Shown here: positions 31,220 to 39,604 of the stretch, in pieces
Numbering within the stretch: the first letter of the stretch is position 1
How the letters are laid out: the number at the start of each line of letters is the position of its first letter
DNA from: DATKRB01 sp036501425
Lineage (GTDB): Bacteria > Actinomycetota > Acidimicrobiia > Acidimicrobiales > RAAP-2
Direction of reading: 5' to 3'
Assembly: GCA_036501425.1 (NCBI GenBank)
Contig: DASYAI010000069.1
Coordinates: 1 to 39,604 of the forward strand
DNA length: 39,604 nt
Notes under the pieces: model-generated
What the model was told of the DNA's origin: nothing
The model's database searches: none
Seen by the model: only the letters and a program-made list of their open reading frames with translations
Translations under genes and position numbers: made by a program

Positions 31220-32182
31220 ATGACGACGACCACTGCGATCACCCAGGCCCGACGGCCGATCGACGACTACGTCGAGCTGGCGCGCGGCGTGCACGCCAAC
31301 CTGCAGCGGGTCCTGCTCGGCGCGTCCGACGCCGTCACGGTGGCCGTCGTCGCCGCGCTGGCGGGCGGCCACCTCCTCCTCGAGGACGTCCCGGGCGTCG
31401 GCAAGACGGTCCTGGCTCGGACCCTCGCACACTCGCTCGGGGCCCGCCTGTCCCGGGTCCAGGGGCATCCCGACCTGCTGCCGACCGACGTGACCGGCGT
31501 CTCGATCTATTCCCAGGAGACCACCGGTTGGGAGTTCCGCCCCGGGCCGATCTTCGCCCACGTCGTCCTGGTGGACGAGCTCAACCGGACGCCACCGCGC
31601 ACCCAGTCGGCGCTGCTCGAGGCGATGGAGGAGCAGCAGGTGACCGTCGACGGCGAGACGTGGGCGCTGCCCCGCCCCCATCTGGTCATCGCGACCCAGA
31701 ACCCCGTCGGGCAGCTGGGCACCTACCCGCTGGTGGAGAGCCAGCTCGACCGGTTCGCGGTGTCCACGCCTCTCGGCTACCCCGACGCGGAGACCGAGGC
31801 CCGCCTCACGCTCCAGCAAGGGGGCCGACCGGCACTCTCGACGCTGCGCCCGGTGTGCACCGTCGAGCAGTGGGTGGCGCTGATCGAAGTCACCCGGCGC
31901 ATCCACGTGGCGGTACCGGTGGCCGAGTACGCCGTGGCCATCTGCCGGGGCACCCGCCGCGCCCCGGCGGTCCGGCTGGGCGCGAGCCCCCGGGCGTCGA
32001 TGGCCCTGGTCCGCTCGGCCCAGGCCCACGCCCTGCTGTACGGACGGGACTTCGTGTCCCCGGCCGACCTTCAGGCCATGGCCGTGCCCAGCCTGGCCCA
32101 TCGGCTGGTCACCGACGGCGTCACCGCCGGGCAGTCGGTCGTCCACGAGATCCTCGGGTCCCTCCCAGCACCGCGCCCATGA
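31220..32182 (+). CDS. MoxR-type AAA+ ATPase
   Basis: A 320-residue ATPase. Walker A is EDVPGVGKTVLARTLAHSLG (~57-66), followed by LLPTDVTGVSIYSQETTGWE, Walker B HVVLVDELNRTPPRTQSALL, MEEQQVTVDGETW, sensor 1 VIATQNPVGQLGTYPLVESQ and the lid with RLGASPRASMALVRSAQAHA. MoxR proteins are thought to act as chaperones that mature or switch on partner proteins. It is the first gene of a MoxR-DUF58-transglutaminase module. ATG at 31220 follows GGAGAGCACG; the frame opens 40 codons upstream inside the kinase gene. Confidence 0.95.
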   Translation: MTTTTAITQARRPIDDYVELARGVHANLQRVLLGASDAVTVAVVAALAGGHLLLEDVPGVGKTVLARTLAHSLGARLSRVQGHPDLLPTDVTGVSIYSQETTGWEFRPGPIFAHVVLVDELNRTPPRTQSALLEAMEEQQVTVDGETWALPRPHLVIATQNPVGQLGTYPLVESQLDRFAVSTPLGYPDAETEARLTLQQGGRPALSTLRPVCTVEQWVALIEVTRRIHVAVPVAEYAVAICRGTRRAPAVRLGASPRASMALVRSAQAHALLYGRDFVSPADLQAMAVPSLAHRLVTDGVTAGQSVVHEILGSLPAPRP

Positions 32183-33129
32183 GCAGCCGCCGGCCGGACC
32201 CCCGGCAGGTGCGGCCCGGCGCCCGGCCGGCGGCGCGGCGGTTCCCCCGACCCACCCGGGCGCTGGTCCCGGTCACCGGGACGGTCCTGGCGCTGGGCGG
32301 TTGGGCGGCGGTCGCCCACAACAGCGGTTCGGGCTGGGTCCAGGCCCTCGGCGCGTTGCTGGCGGGCTTCCTCGGGATCGGGCTGCTCGCCCCGGCCGCG
32401 CTGACCTGGGGGGTCCGCCTGACGGCGCTCGATGCGCCGATCGACGGCGTCGCCGGGCGGACCGTCTCGGTGCGCCTGCTCGCCAACCGGCCCCTCCGGG
32501 TGACGCCGCTCGTCCCCGTGGGCGAGGCCTGCCTGCTCGACGGCCGGAACCCCGGCACCCTGGGCATCGTGGCGACGCGCCATTGCGAGCTGGAGTCGTG
32601 CGCCGTTCGGGTGGCGTCGGCGGCGCCGTTCGGCCTGCTGTGGTGGCACCGCGACCTGCGGCTGGCCCTGCCGCGGCCGGTGTTGGTGGCCCCGCGCGCC
32701 ACCCTCCCGAGCGCAGAACAGCTCGCCGAGATCCGCCGGCGCGACGACGCCGGCCGCCCGGTGGCCGGCCGGGTGGGCGAACCCCGGGGCGTTCGCCCGT
32801 ACCAGCCCGGGGACCAGCGCCACTGGGTGCACTGGCCGGCCACCGCCCACGCCGGCATGTTGATGGTGCGCGAGATGGAAGGGCCGCTGTCGCGCCCGGT
32901 GACCATCCGGGTCGACCTCCCCGACGAGCCCGAGGCGGCGGAGCGGGCGGCGGAGGCGGCGTTCGCCACGCTGGCGCAGCTGCTCGGGACCGGCCGCCAG
33001 GTCCAGCTGGTCACCTTGCAGGCCGACGGGGAGTGCGCCGCACCCGTCACCGGCGTCCTCGACGCCGGCCGCCGGCTGGCCCGGGCCGTGGCGCCCGGGT
33101 GGCGGGCAAGGCTGCCCGCTGCGCCGTGA
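32179..33129 (+). CDS. DUF58 domain membrane protein
   Basis: A 316-residue protein. Two hydrophobic helices near the N-terminus (LVPVTGTVLALGGWAAV and LGALLAGFLGIGLLAPAAL) lead into a beta-rich section and the DUF58 core RPYQPGDQRHWVHWPATAHA followed by MLMVREMEGPLSRPVTIRVD, with the R-x-Y-x-x-G-D-x-x-R-x-W-x-W pattern and a vWA-like C-terminus. DUF58 proteins always accompany MoxR ATPases. Start ATG overlaps the moxR stop (ATGA). Confidence 0.92.
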   Translation: MSSRRPDPRQVRPGARPAARRFPRPTRALVPVTGTVLALGGWAAVAHNSGSGWVQALGALLAGFLGIGLLAPAALTWGVRLTALDAPIDGVAGRTVSVRLLANRPLRVTPLVPVGEACLLDGRNPGTLGIVATRHCELESCAVRVASAAPFGLLWWHRDLRLALPRPVLVAPRATLPSAEQLAEIRRRDDAGRPVAGRVGEPRGVRPYQPGDQRHWVHWPATAHAGMLMVREMEGPLSRPVTIRVDLPDEPEAAERAAEAAFATLAQLLGTGRQVQLVTLQADGECAAPVTGVLDAGRRLARAVAPGWRARLPAAP

Positions 33130-35273
33130 GCTTCGTCGACCGGGTCCGGCGGGCCAACGAGCCCGGGCCGCCGGAGGACTCGATCCTCTTCCGGATGTCG
33201 GCCGCCGGGACGGTCGCCGTGGCCATCGCCGCCTGCTGGGCCCAGGGCGAGCTCGGTGCGAGCACCGCCGTCGGGGCGGTGATCCTGGTCGCGCTGGGCA
33301 ACGTCTTCTCCTACCACCGCCGGCGCAACCCGCTGCCCTGGCTGAAGCTGGGCCTGGCCGTCGCCGTCTCGGGGGCGTTCGTCTGGTTCTTCGTGTCGGT
33401 CTCCGCCCGCACCACCATCGGGGACCTCTCCTCGGTGGAGGGCCCCCTCGCCGTGCTGTTCACCTGGATCCAGGTGACCCACGCCTTCGACGTGCCGTCC
33501 CGGCGCGACCTCGGATTCTCGCTGGCGGGGTCCGCCACCTTGATGGCGGTGGCCGCCGCGCAGGCGGTGGACTCGACGTTCGGGATCTACGTCGTGGTGT
33601 GGGCGGCGATCGGCATCGCCGGGCTGAGCGCCATGTGGAGCTCGATGGCCGGCGGCGCGCCGGTCCGGCTCCGCCCGGTGCTCTCGTCGTTCACCGGGGT
33701 GCTGGTGGTCGGCGTGGGGCTGGTGGCCCTCCTGCCGCCACCGCACGCCTCGAGCACCGTCCTGTTCCCCTCCTCGCTGGCCCACGACATCCCGCTCGGC
33801 TCTTCGGGCGGCCTGGTCGGCGGGGGCTCGGACGGGTCGGAGCCCTTGCGGAGCGGGTCGGCGACCGGGCCCGACCGGGTCGGCGGCCTGCTCGGCTTCG
33901 CCGGGCCCCTCGACACGGCGATCCGGGGGTCGCTCGGCAACCAGGTGGTGGTCCGGGTGCGCGCCCAGCGCCCGTCGTTCTGGATCGCCGAGACCTTCGA
34001 CGACTGGAGCGGCCAGAGCTGGACCGAGACGGTGCCCGCGCACACGACGGCCTTCCACGCCCTCACGTACGGACCGCCGTTCGCCGTCCCGGTGCCGGCC
34101 GACCAGGCATCGGGGGGGGTCCGGGACATCCAGACCTTCTACCTGGCCCAGCCCGGCCCGAACCTGGTGTTCCACGCCGCCGACGCCACCGAGGTCTGGT
34201 TCCCCACCTCGCGGCTCTTCGTCGCCGACGACGGGACGATGCGCACGGCCACCACCATGGGGGCGGGCTCGGTCTACACCGTGGAGTCCACCGTCTCCAC
34301 CGCCACCGCCGCCGACCTGCGCCAGGCCCGCTCGGGCGCCCCCGGCGGCGCCCGGCTCGACCCCGCCCAGGCGGCCGCCGACACGCAGCTCCCCCACCCC
34401 TACCCCCGGGTGCAGCAGCTGGCCGAACGGATCACGGCGTCGGCGCCCGACGTCTACGACAAGGTGCAGGCGCTGGAGGCGTGGATCGGCTCGCACACCC
34501 GCTACACCACCGACATCCCCCCGCTGGCCAAGGGACAGGACACCGTCACCGAGTTCCTCTTCGGCAACCGCCGGGGCTACTGCGAGCAGATCAGCACTGC
34601 CCTGGCGGTCATGCTGCGGTCCCTCGGGATCCCCGCCCGCGAGGCCACCGGGTACGTCCCGGGCTCGTTCAACCCGATCACCGACCTCTACGACGTGGAG
34701 GCGAAGGACGCCCACGCCTGGGTGCAGGTGTGGTTCCCCGGCTACGGCTGGCAGAGCTTCGACCCCACGGCGGAGGTTCCGGCAGCCAACCCCACTCCGG
34801 CCCGGGCACTGGGCCACGCGCTCGGCGCCGAGGTCCGCCGGATCCCCGTGCTACCCACGGTGGCCGCCATGGCCCTGGCTTCCATCGCCGTGCTCTGGCA
34901 CCGGCGCCGGCGCCGGGTCCCCGCCACGTGGCCGGCCACCATCACCAACGAGCTGGTGCGCGCGGCGCGGCGAGGCGGCGTGGCGGTCGGCGACCACGAC
35001 CCGCTGGTGGCGGTGGGCGCCAACCTCGACCGGCAGTGGCCGCCCGGGGACCGGCTCGAGACCCCGGCCCGCCTGTTGGCCTGGCACGCCGAGCAGGCCG
35101 CCTACGGCCGGGCCGAGCCCGGCCCGGCCGAGCGCCGGGCCCTGACCCGGGCGGCGGTCCGGCTGCGACGCCGCGCCCGGCGCCTGCGCAAGGCCAGCCC
35201 GCTCACCCCCGGTGCACCCGGAGCGCTTCCTCCCACGTCGCCCCCGCCACCAGCAGGGGGCGGTACGCCATGA
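33126..35273 (+). CDS. Transglutaminase-like membrane protein (TgpA type)
   Basis: A 715-residue protein. About five or six N-terminal membrane helices (residues ~25-215) are followed by an extracytoplasmic region with a transglutaminase core: Cys486 in RRGYCEQISTALAVMLRSLG, His530 in AKDAHAWVQVWFPGYGW and Asp546 in QSFDPTAE, a complete catalytic triad. One more helix (VLPTVAAMALASIAVLWH) and a cytoplasmic DUF4129-like tail follow. Such proteins close MoxR-DUF58 operons; function is unknown, perhaps in envelope protein modification. GTG overlaps the DUF58 stop (GTGA). The last ~24 codons are Pro/Gly-rich and overlap the opposite gene. Confidence 0.93.
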   Translation: MSFVDRVRRANEPGPPEDSILFRMSAAGTVAVAIAACWAQGELGASTAVGAVILVALGNVFSYHRRRNPLPWLKLGLAVAVSGAFVWFFVSVSARTTIGDLSSVEGPLAVLFTWIQVTHAFDVPSRRDLGFSLAGSATLMAVAAAQAVDSTFGIYVVVWAAIGIAGLSAMWSSMAGGAPVRLRPVLSSFTGVLVVGVGLVALLPPPHASSTVLFPSSLAHDIPLGSSGGLVGGGSDGSEPLRSGSATGPDRVGGLLGFAGPLDTAIRGSLGNQVVVRVRAQRPSFWIAETFDDWSGQSWTETVPAHTTAFHALTYGPPFAVPVPADQASGGVRDIQTFYLAQPGPNLVFHAADATEVWFPTSRLFVADDGTMRTATTMGAGSVYTVESTVSTATAADLRQARSGAPGGARLDPAQAAADTQLPHPYPRVQQLAERITASAPDVYDKVQALEAWIGSHTRYTTDIPPLAKGQDTVTEFLFGNRRGYCEQISTALAVMLRSLGIPAREATGYVPGSFNPITDLYDVEAKDAHAWVQVWFPGYGWQSFDPTAEVPAANPTPARALGHALGAEVRRIPVLPTVAAMALASIAVLWHRRRRRVPATWPATITNELVRAARRGGVAVGDHDPLVAVGANLDRQWPPGDRLETPARLLAWHAEQAAYGRAEPGPAERRALTRAAVRLRRRARRLRKASPLTPGAPGALPPTSPPPPAGGGTP

Positions 35274-36522
35274 GCTGGCGGGGCCGGCCGATCCCGACGG
35301 CGCCGGTCAACCGGCCGGCCCGCCCGTACAGGGCCACGAAGCGCTCGTCGGCGAGCGTCCCGTCGACCACCTCGACCTCGTCGGTCGGACCGGGGTGGCC
35401 CACCATCTGGACCTTGAGGCCGTACTGGTCGGACCAGAAGTAGGGCACCGGGTCGAAGTCGGCGGCGGCGGCGCGGCCGTGCAGCAACGCCGCCGCCGCG
35501 GCGGCGCCGGCGTCGGCGGCCACCTGCCAGTGCTCGATGCGCACCAGCTCCTCGCGACCGTCGTGCCGCCAGGACCAGCGGGCCACGTCCCCCGCCGCCA
35601 CCACCCCGTCGGCGGCGAACAGCGCGTGGTCGCAGACCACGCCGTTGTCGAGGGTCAGCCCGGACCCGGCGAGCCAGCCGGTGGTGGGTACCACCCCGAT
35701 ACCGACGACCACCACGTCGGCCCGGACCGAGCTGCCGTCGGCCAGCTCGACCTGCGTCGGAGCGCCCGCAGACCCACCGGCGGCCGGTCCGTCGCCCGCC
35801 GGTGGCTCGCCCGCCGGCGGACCGGCGACCCCGGAGGGGCCCAGCGGCGTCAACGCGACCACCGCGGCGCCGGTGCGCAGCTCCACCCCGTTGCGCTCGT
35901 GCATCGAGGCGCAGGCCGCGCCGACCTCCTCGCCCAGTGCGGCCACCAACGGCGTCCTCGCCACCTCCAGGACGGTGACCGAACAGCCGAGCCCCTTGCA
36001 GGTGGCCGCCACCTCAGAGCCGATGAACCCCGCGCCGACCACCACGACGTGGGCCCCGGCCGACCCCTCCACCCGGGCCCGGAGGATGGCGGCGTCCTCG
36101 AGCGTCCGCAGCACCAGCTGCTCGCCCGCCCCTGCCCCCGGCAGCGACCGGGGCCGGGCACCGGTGGCGACGACGATGCCGTCGGCCTCCATCACCGCCC
36201 CGTCCTCCAGCTCGACCCGGCGCGCCTCGGCGTCGAGCCGGGCGGCGGCGCGCCCCGGCTCGTGGTGGATCCCGAGCTCGGCCAGCCGGGCACCATCGAC
36301 CAACGTCGTCCGCTCGGGCGGCCAGGTGCCGGCGAGCACCTGCTTGGAGAGGGGCGGCCGGTCGTAGGGAGGGTGGGGCTCGTCGCCCACCAGTTCGAGG
36401 GACCCCGAAAACCCTCCTGCCCGGAGCGCCTCGGCGGCGCGCAGCCCGGCCAGCCCCGCCCCGATGACGACCACCCGACCGTCGAGGGGCAGCGGGTCCC
36501 CGGCGGCGGCAGGCGGGCTCAT
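35203..36522 (-). CDS. NAD(P)/FAD-dependent oxidoreductase (ferredoxin-reductase type)
   Basis: A 439-residue flavoprotein. FAD-binding GxGxxG is VVVIGAGLAGLRAAEALRAG, followed by HPPYDRPPLSKQVLAG, VVATGARPRSL, the NAD site VVVVGAGFIGSEVAATCKG, and VVAAGDVARWSWRH. The C-terminal part is Reductase_C (FWSDQYGLKVQMVGHPGP ... GRPRQLMAYRPLLVAG). Proteins like this pass electrons from NAD(P)H to a ferredoxin or Rieske protein; none is nearby. There is a Pro/Gly/Ala insert (~235-260) within the second half. ATG overlaps the stop of the hydrolase gene. Its C-terminal end overlaps the transglutaminase gene by 71 bp. Confidence 0.92.
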   Translation of the reverse strand: MSPPAAAGDPLPLDGRVVVIGAGLAGLRAAEALRAGGFSGSLELVGDEPHPPYDRPPLSKQVLAGTWPPERTTLVDGARLAELGIHHEPGRAAARLDAEARRVELEDGAVMEADGIVVATGARPRSLPGAGAGEQLVLRTLEDAAILRARVEGSAGAHVVVVGAGFIGSEVAATCKGLGCSVTVLEVARTPLVAALGEEVGAACASMHERNGVELRTGAAVVALTPLGPSGVAGPPAGEPPAGDGPAAGGSAGAPTQVELADGSSVRADVVVVGIGVVPTTGWLAGSGLTLDNGVVCDHALFAADGVVAAGDVARWSWRHDGREELVRIEHWQVAADAGAAAAAALLHGRAAAADFDPVPYFWSDQYGLKVQMVGHPGPTDEVEVVDGTLADERFVALYGRAGRLTGAVGIGRPRQLMAYRPLLVAGATWEEALRVHRG

Positions 36523-37283
36523 CCGCCGCCGAACATGGCCAGCCACTGCGCGGCCGAACGGGGCATGAACACCACGTTGCGGCGACGGGTCTCCCCCATG
36601 GTCGCGGACGGCTCGGGCGAGTACAGGTGGCCGGGGAAGAGCACGACGTCGTCGGGCACCCGGGCCAGCCGGGTGGTGAGCGACTCGTACATCGCGCCCG
36701 GGTCGCTGCCCGGCAGGTCCGTCCGCCCGCAGCCGTCGAGGAAGAGGGTATCCCCGGCGACCAGGCGGCCCTCCACCAAGAAGCACTGGCTCCCGGGCGT
36801 GTGGCCGGGGGTGTGGAGGAGCTCGATGGCGATCTGCCCCACCTCCACCACGTCGCCGCTGTCGTGGCCCACCAGCTGCCTCGCTCCCACCCCGGTGGTC
36901 CGCTCGACCCAGGGGATCTCGGGCCGCTGCAGGTGGATCGGCACGTCGACCCGGGCGAGCAGCTCGGCGATACCCTCGATCGACCACGTCGCGATGGCGC
37001 CCCCCACGTGGTCGGCGTGGTAGTGGGTGGCGAGGACGCCGGTGCATCGCATCCCGTCCGCCTCCAGCCGGTCCAGCAGATCGCCCACCCGGTAGGCGGG
37101 GTCCACCATCACCGCCTCGCCGGTGGCCCGGTCCCCGATCAGATAGGCGAAGTTCACCATCTGGTGGGCGATCATGTCGCCGTCGGCGAAGTCGCGCCCC
37201 GACAGCAGCTGGCGGAAGTACAGCCGTTCGCCGCCGCCCTCCTCCGGGCCGCCCACCGGCTCGGCCGCCCCGGGCGGCCCCAT
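36519..37283 (-). CDS. Metallo-beta-lactamase-fold hydrolase (glyoxalase II/ETHE1-like)
   Basis: A 254-residue hydrolase with THYHADHVGG (86-95), the metal ligand His in HTPGHTPGSQCF, Asp in AGDTLFLDGCGRTDLPGSD and the closing VVLFPGHLYS. The GCGRTD motif and MVNFAYLIGDRATGEAVMVD start point to the ETHE1/glyoxalase II group, so a persulfide dioxygenase or hydroxyacyl-thiol hydrolase is likely; the mono-iron versus di-metal choice is not resolved. A rhodanese domain is absent. ATG overlaps the xseB stop by one base (TGATG) and the gene is coupled to the FAD reductase. Confidence 0.87.
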   Translation of the reverse strand: MGPPGAAEPVGGPEEGGGERLYFRQLLSGRDFADGDMIAHQMVNFAYLIGDRATGEAVMVDPAYRVGDLLDRLEADGMRCTGVLATHYHADHVGGAIATWSIEGIAELLARVDVPIHLQRPEIPWVERTTGVGARQLVGHDSGDVVEVGQIAIELLHTPGHTPGSQCFLVEGRLVAGDTLFLDGCGRTDLPGSDPGAMYESLTTRLARVPDDVVLFPGHLYSPEPSATMGETRRRNVVFMPRSAAQWLAMFGGG

Positions 37284-37678
37284 CAGAACAGCCCCGGGTG
37301 CGGGTCGGAAGGGAGCCCGCTGCCGGTGACCGGATCGCCCGCGTCGATGCGGTCGCCACCGGGCGCGCCGGGGGGCTCGGCCGGGTGGGTGACGGGCGGC
37401 TCGTCGGACGGTCGGTCGGCGTCGGTCGGGAGCGAGATGGCCGACTCGAGCCGGGGCACCAGCTCCTCGACCTGGGCCCGAGTCCGCCGGAGGCGGCGGT
37501 CGAGCTCGTCCACGATCTCCGTGGCCCGCTCGAGCCGGGCGACCAGCAGGTCGACGTCCACCTCCCGCTGCTCGAAGAAGGCCACGATCTCGTCCAGCTC
37601 GTGGCTCGCCTCGGTGTAGCTGAGCTCGCCCACCGGAGGACCGCCCGGAGCATTCGGTCCGGTCCGTCGCTGGTTCAT
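37283..37678 (-). CDS. xseB: Exodeoxyribonuclease VII small subunit, long C-terminal tail
   Basis: A 131-residue protein. Residues ~20-80 are the XseB helical pair (LSYTEASHELDEIVAFFEQR, EVDVDLLVARLERATEIVDE). The rest is a Pro/Asp/Gly-rich disordered tail (~50 residues) not seen in the usual ~75-residue subunit. XseB binds along the coiled coil of XseA to form the exonuclease that clips single-stranded DNA. ATG overlaps the xseA stop (ATGA) and GGAGGAGGG lies just before. Confidence 0.93.
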   Translation of the reverse strand: MNQRRTGPNAPGGPPVGELSYTEASHELDEIVAFFEQREVDVDLLVARLERATEIVDELDRRLRRTRAQVEELVPRLESAISLPTDADRPSDEPPVTHPAEPPGAPGGDRIDAGDPVTGSGLPSDPHPGLF

Positions 37679-39096
37679 GATCCCTCCTCCCCCGCCCGGG
37701 TCGGGCCGTGATGCCACGTCGGGAGACCGCCCGCTCGTGGCGCCCCGCCCGGCTCGGGCCCGTCGGTCGACACCTCCGAGGCCACCGAGCCGTCGGCGAA
37801 GAGGGTGACGAGCGGATCGCCCCGCCGCAGACCGGCGCCGCTGCGCACGAGGCCACCCGAGGCGTCGAGGGTCAGCGTGTAGCCCCGCTCGAGCTGCCGG
37901 GTCACGTCGTAGGCCGCCAGCAGGCGCCGCCACCCGTCGATGCGTTCGGCCGCACCCTGCAGGTGCCCCTCGGCACACGGCTCGAGCCGCGCGGTCCGCT
38001 CCGCCAGACGCTGGCGCTCGGCGTCGGGCACCCGCCGCGAGTCGCCGGCCAGCCGGTCGGCCCGGGCGGCGAGCCGGACCCCGTGGGCCCGAAGCTGGTG
38101 CCGCGCCGCCCCGGTCAGGCGGCCCCGGGCCAGCGCATCGCGGTGGTCCGCCGCGGTCAGCACCTCGGTCACCCGCCGACCGACCACGCTCGCCGGCCCG
38201 GCGACCCGCTCGTCCCACCACAAACCCACCCGCAGCGCCAGCTCCCGACCGCACTCGGTCGGGGTCACGAACGAGCGGTTGGCCACGATGTCGGTGACCG
38301 ACTGGTCCCCGGTGTGGCCGATGCCCGTCCAGATCGGCACGGCGGAGGTCGCCACCGCCCGGGCCACCGCCTCGGTGTCGAACGTCGCGAGGTCGGCCTT
38401 CGATCCGCCTCCCCGCACCAGGACGATGAGGTCGCACGGGCCCCGAACGGCTCGGGCCAGGGCGCGAGCCACGGCGCGCGGGGCGTTCGTCCCCTGCACG
38501 GCCACCGGGACCACCCCGATCCGGAACGCCAGACCCGACTGGACGACCTGGCCCACAAAGTCGCCGAACCCCTCGGTGCCCGGGCTGCCCACCAGGGCGA
38601 TCCGCATCGGCACCGCCGGGACGGTCAACCGGCGGTTGGCCTCGAGCAGGCCTTCGGCCTCGAGCGCGCGCAGCAGCGCGGCCCGCTGGGCGGCCATGCG
38701 ACCGAGCAGTGACGTGACGTCGAGCTCCGCCATGATGAAGCCGATCTCGGCTCGGGCCCGGTAGAAGTCGAGCGTGCCCCGCAGCATCACCACCATCCCC
38801 GGCGAGAGCTCGATGCCCTCCTTGCGCAGGGTGGCCCGCAGCGGCGCCCAGCTGGTGCGCCAGCACTTGACCCGGAGCACCGGCGACTGGCGGTCGCGCG
38901 CGGAGTCCGGGTCGATCAGGTCGATGTAGCAATGGCCGGTTCGGGCCTGGTCGGACACGCTCTGGATCTCGCCCCGCACCCACAGGGAACGATGGCGGGG
39001 GAACGCCCGCGACAGGGCCGCGTCGACTTGCCCGTAGAGCTCGGCGATCGAGAGCGGATCCGGGTGAGCGTCCGGCCCGTCGGCTTCGAGGACCAC
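37675..39096 (-). CDS. xseA: Exodeoxyribonuclease VII large subunit
   Basis: A ~473-residue nuclease. The N-terminal OB-fold for ssDNA has SLWVRGEIQSVSDQARTGHC and FYRARAEIGFIMAELD. The catalytic domain has RIALVGSPGTEGFGDFVGQV, LIVLVRGGGSKADLATFDTE, PIWTGIGHTGDQSVTDIVAN and VTPTECGRELALRV. A coiled-coil arm then leads to the closing RGYTLTLDASGGLVRSGAGL. GTG at 39096 has TAGGG eight bases upstream; GTG at 39105 gives three more residues. Head of the xseA-xseB-hydrolase-reductase chain, divergent from rnpB. Confidence 0.95.
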   Translation of the reverse strand: MVLEADGPDAHPDPLSIAELYGQVDAALSRAFPRHRSLWVRGEIQSVSDQARTGHCYIDLIDPDSARDRQSPVLRVKCWRTSWAPLRATLRKEGIELSPGMVVMLRGTLDFYRARAEIGFIMAELDVTSLLGRMAAQRAALLRALEAEGLLEANRRLTVPAVPMRIALVGSPGTEGFGDFVGQVVQSGLAFRIGVVPVAVQGTNAPRAVARALARAVRGPCDLIVLVRGGGSKADLATFDTEAVARAVATSAVPIWTGIGHTGDQSVTDIVANRSFVTPTECGRELALRVGLWWDERVAGPASVVGRRVTEVLTAADHRDALARGRLTGAARHQLRAHGVRLAARADRLAGDSRRVPDAERQRLAERTARLEPCAEGHLQGAAERIDGWRRLLAAYDVTRQLERGYTLTLDASGGLVRSGAGLRRGDPLVTLFADGSVASEVSTDGPEPGGAPRAGGLPTWHHGPTRAGEEGS

Positions 39097-39219
39097 GAGG
39101 CACACCCTACCCAGGGGTCGCGCCGGTCCTGGCGCCACGCGGCGAACGCCCCCGGGCACCGGGCAGGCAGCGGGCCCATCTCCGCCCCGGTCGCCGGGCG
39201 GGGATGGCAGACTGGATCC

Positions 39220-39604
<385 letters not shown>

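Noticed and set aside
32121..34817. An 898-codon frame on the minus strand
   Set aside because: Antisense to DUF58 and the transglutaminase gene, with low-complexity composition.

Overview
The window looks like chromosomal core DNA of a very GC-rich actinobacterium, plausibly an Acidimicrobiia-type lineage; that last assignment is inference. Supporting signs are a WhiB protein, a DUF2469 protein, a SepIVA-like coiled-coil protein, a GTP-type PEP carboxykinase, an FtsY with an N-terminal membrane anchor, many GTG starts, and a gene order (rpmB/DAK2/recG/rsmD/coaD, then sepIVA-like/DUF177/rpmF/plsX/acpP/rnc/mutM/smc/ftsY/ffh/rpsP/khpA/rimM/trmD/rplS/DUF2469/yraN) that follows the housekeeping order of actinobacteria. 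No transposase, phage gene, tRNA, CRISPR array or rRNA was seen.

Layout. 1-1212 (+): the end of a proline-rich RDD membrane protein and a DUF2752 protein. 1277-22433 (-): an unbroken run of 23 co-directional genes, many joined by ATGA or GTGA overlaps. It carries FakA-like kinase, RecG, RsmD, CoaD, a SepIVA-like protein, DUF177, L32, PlsX, ACP, RNase III, MutM, SMC, FtsY, Ffh, S16, KhpA, RimM, TrmD, L19, DUF2469, YraN, NfeD and an SPFH protein. Together these cover ribosome assembly, membrane targeting, phospholipid and CoA synthesis, DNA repair and chromosome segregation. 22525-25805: rpmB (+), thiL (-) and pckG (+), with a 17-bp palindrome in the thiL/pckG divergent region. 25963-29479 (-): trpD, whiB with a clear promoter and a structured leader, then a peroxide-response unit perR-rubrerythrin-DUF3501. 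29695-35273 (+): an FGGY (glycerol-kinase-like) kinase and a MoxR/DUF58/transglutaminase membrane module. 35203-39096 (-): xseA-xseB-metallo-beta-lactamase-fold hydrolase-FAD reductase, tightly overlapped. 39220-39604 (+): RNase P RNA, whose closing helix ends exactly at the window edge.

The gene content is mostly ordinary. The less ordinary material is non-coding or low-complexity: several unrelated-period tandem repeats between genes (13, 16 and 28 bp) that share a CCGATG core, in-frame repeats that lengthen KhpA, FtsY and the RDD protein, a nested hairpin at the predicted 5' end of the whiB transcript, an operator-like palindrome over the perR promoter, and an 11-bp perfect hairpin inside the perR operon. 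I did not find a convincing new multi-gene system. The best candidates for follow-up are the PerR-rubrerythrin-DUF3501 unit, the whiB leader, and the repeats.
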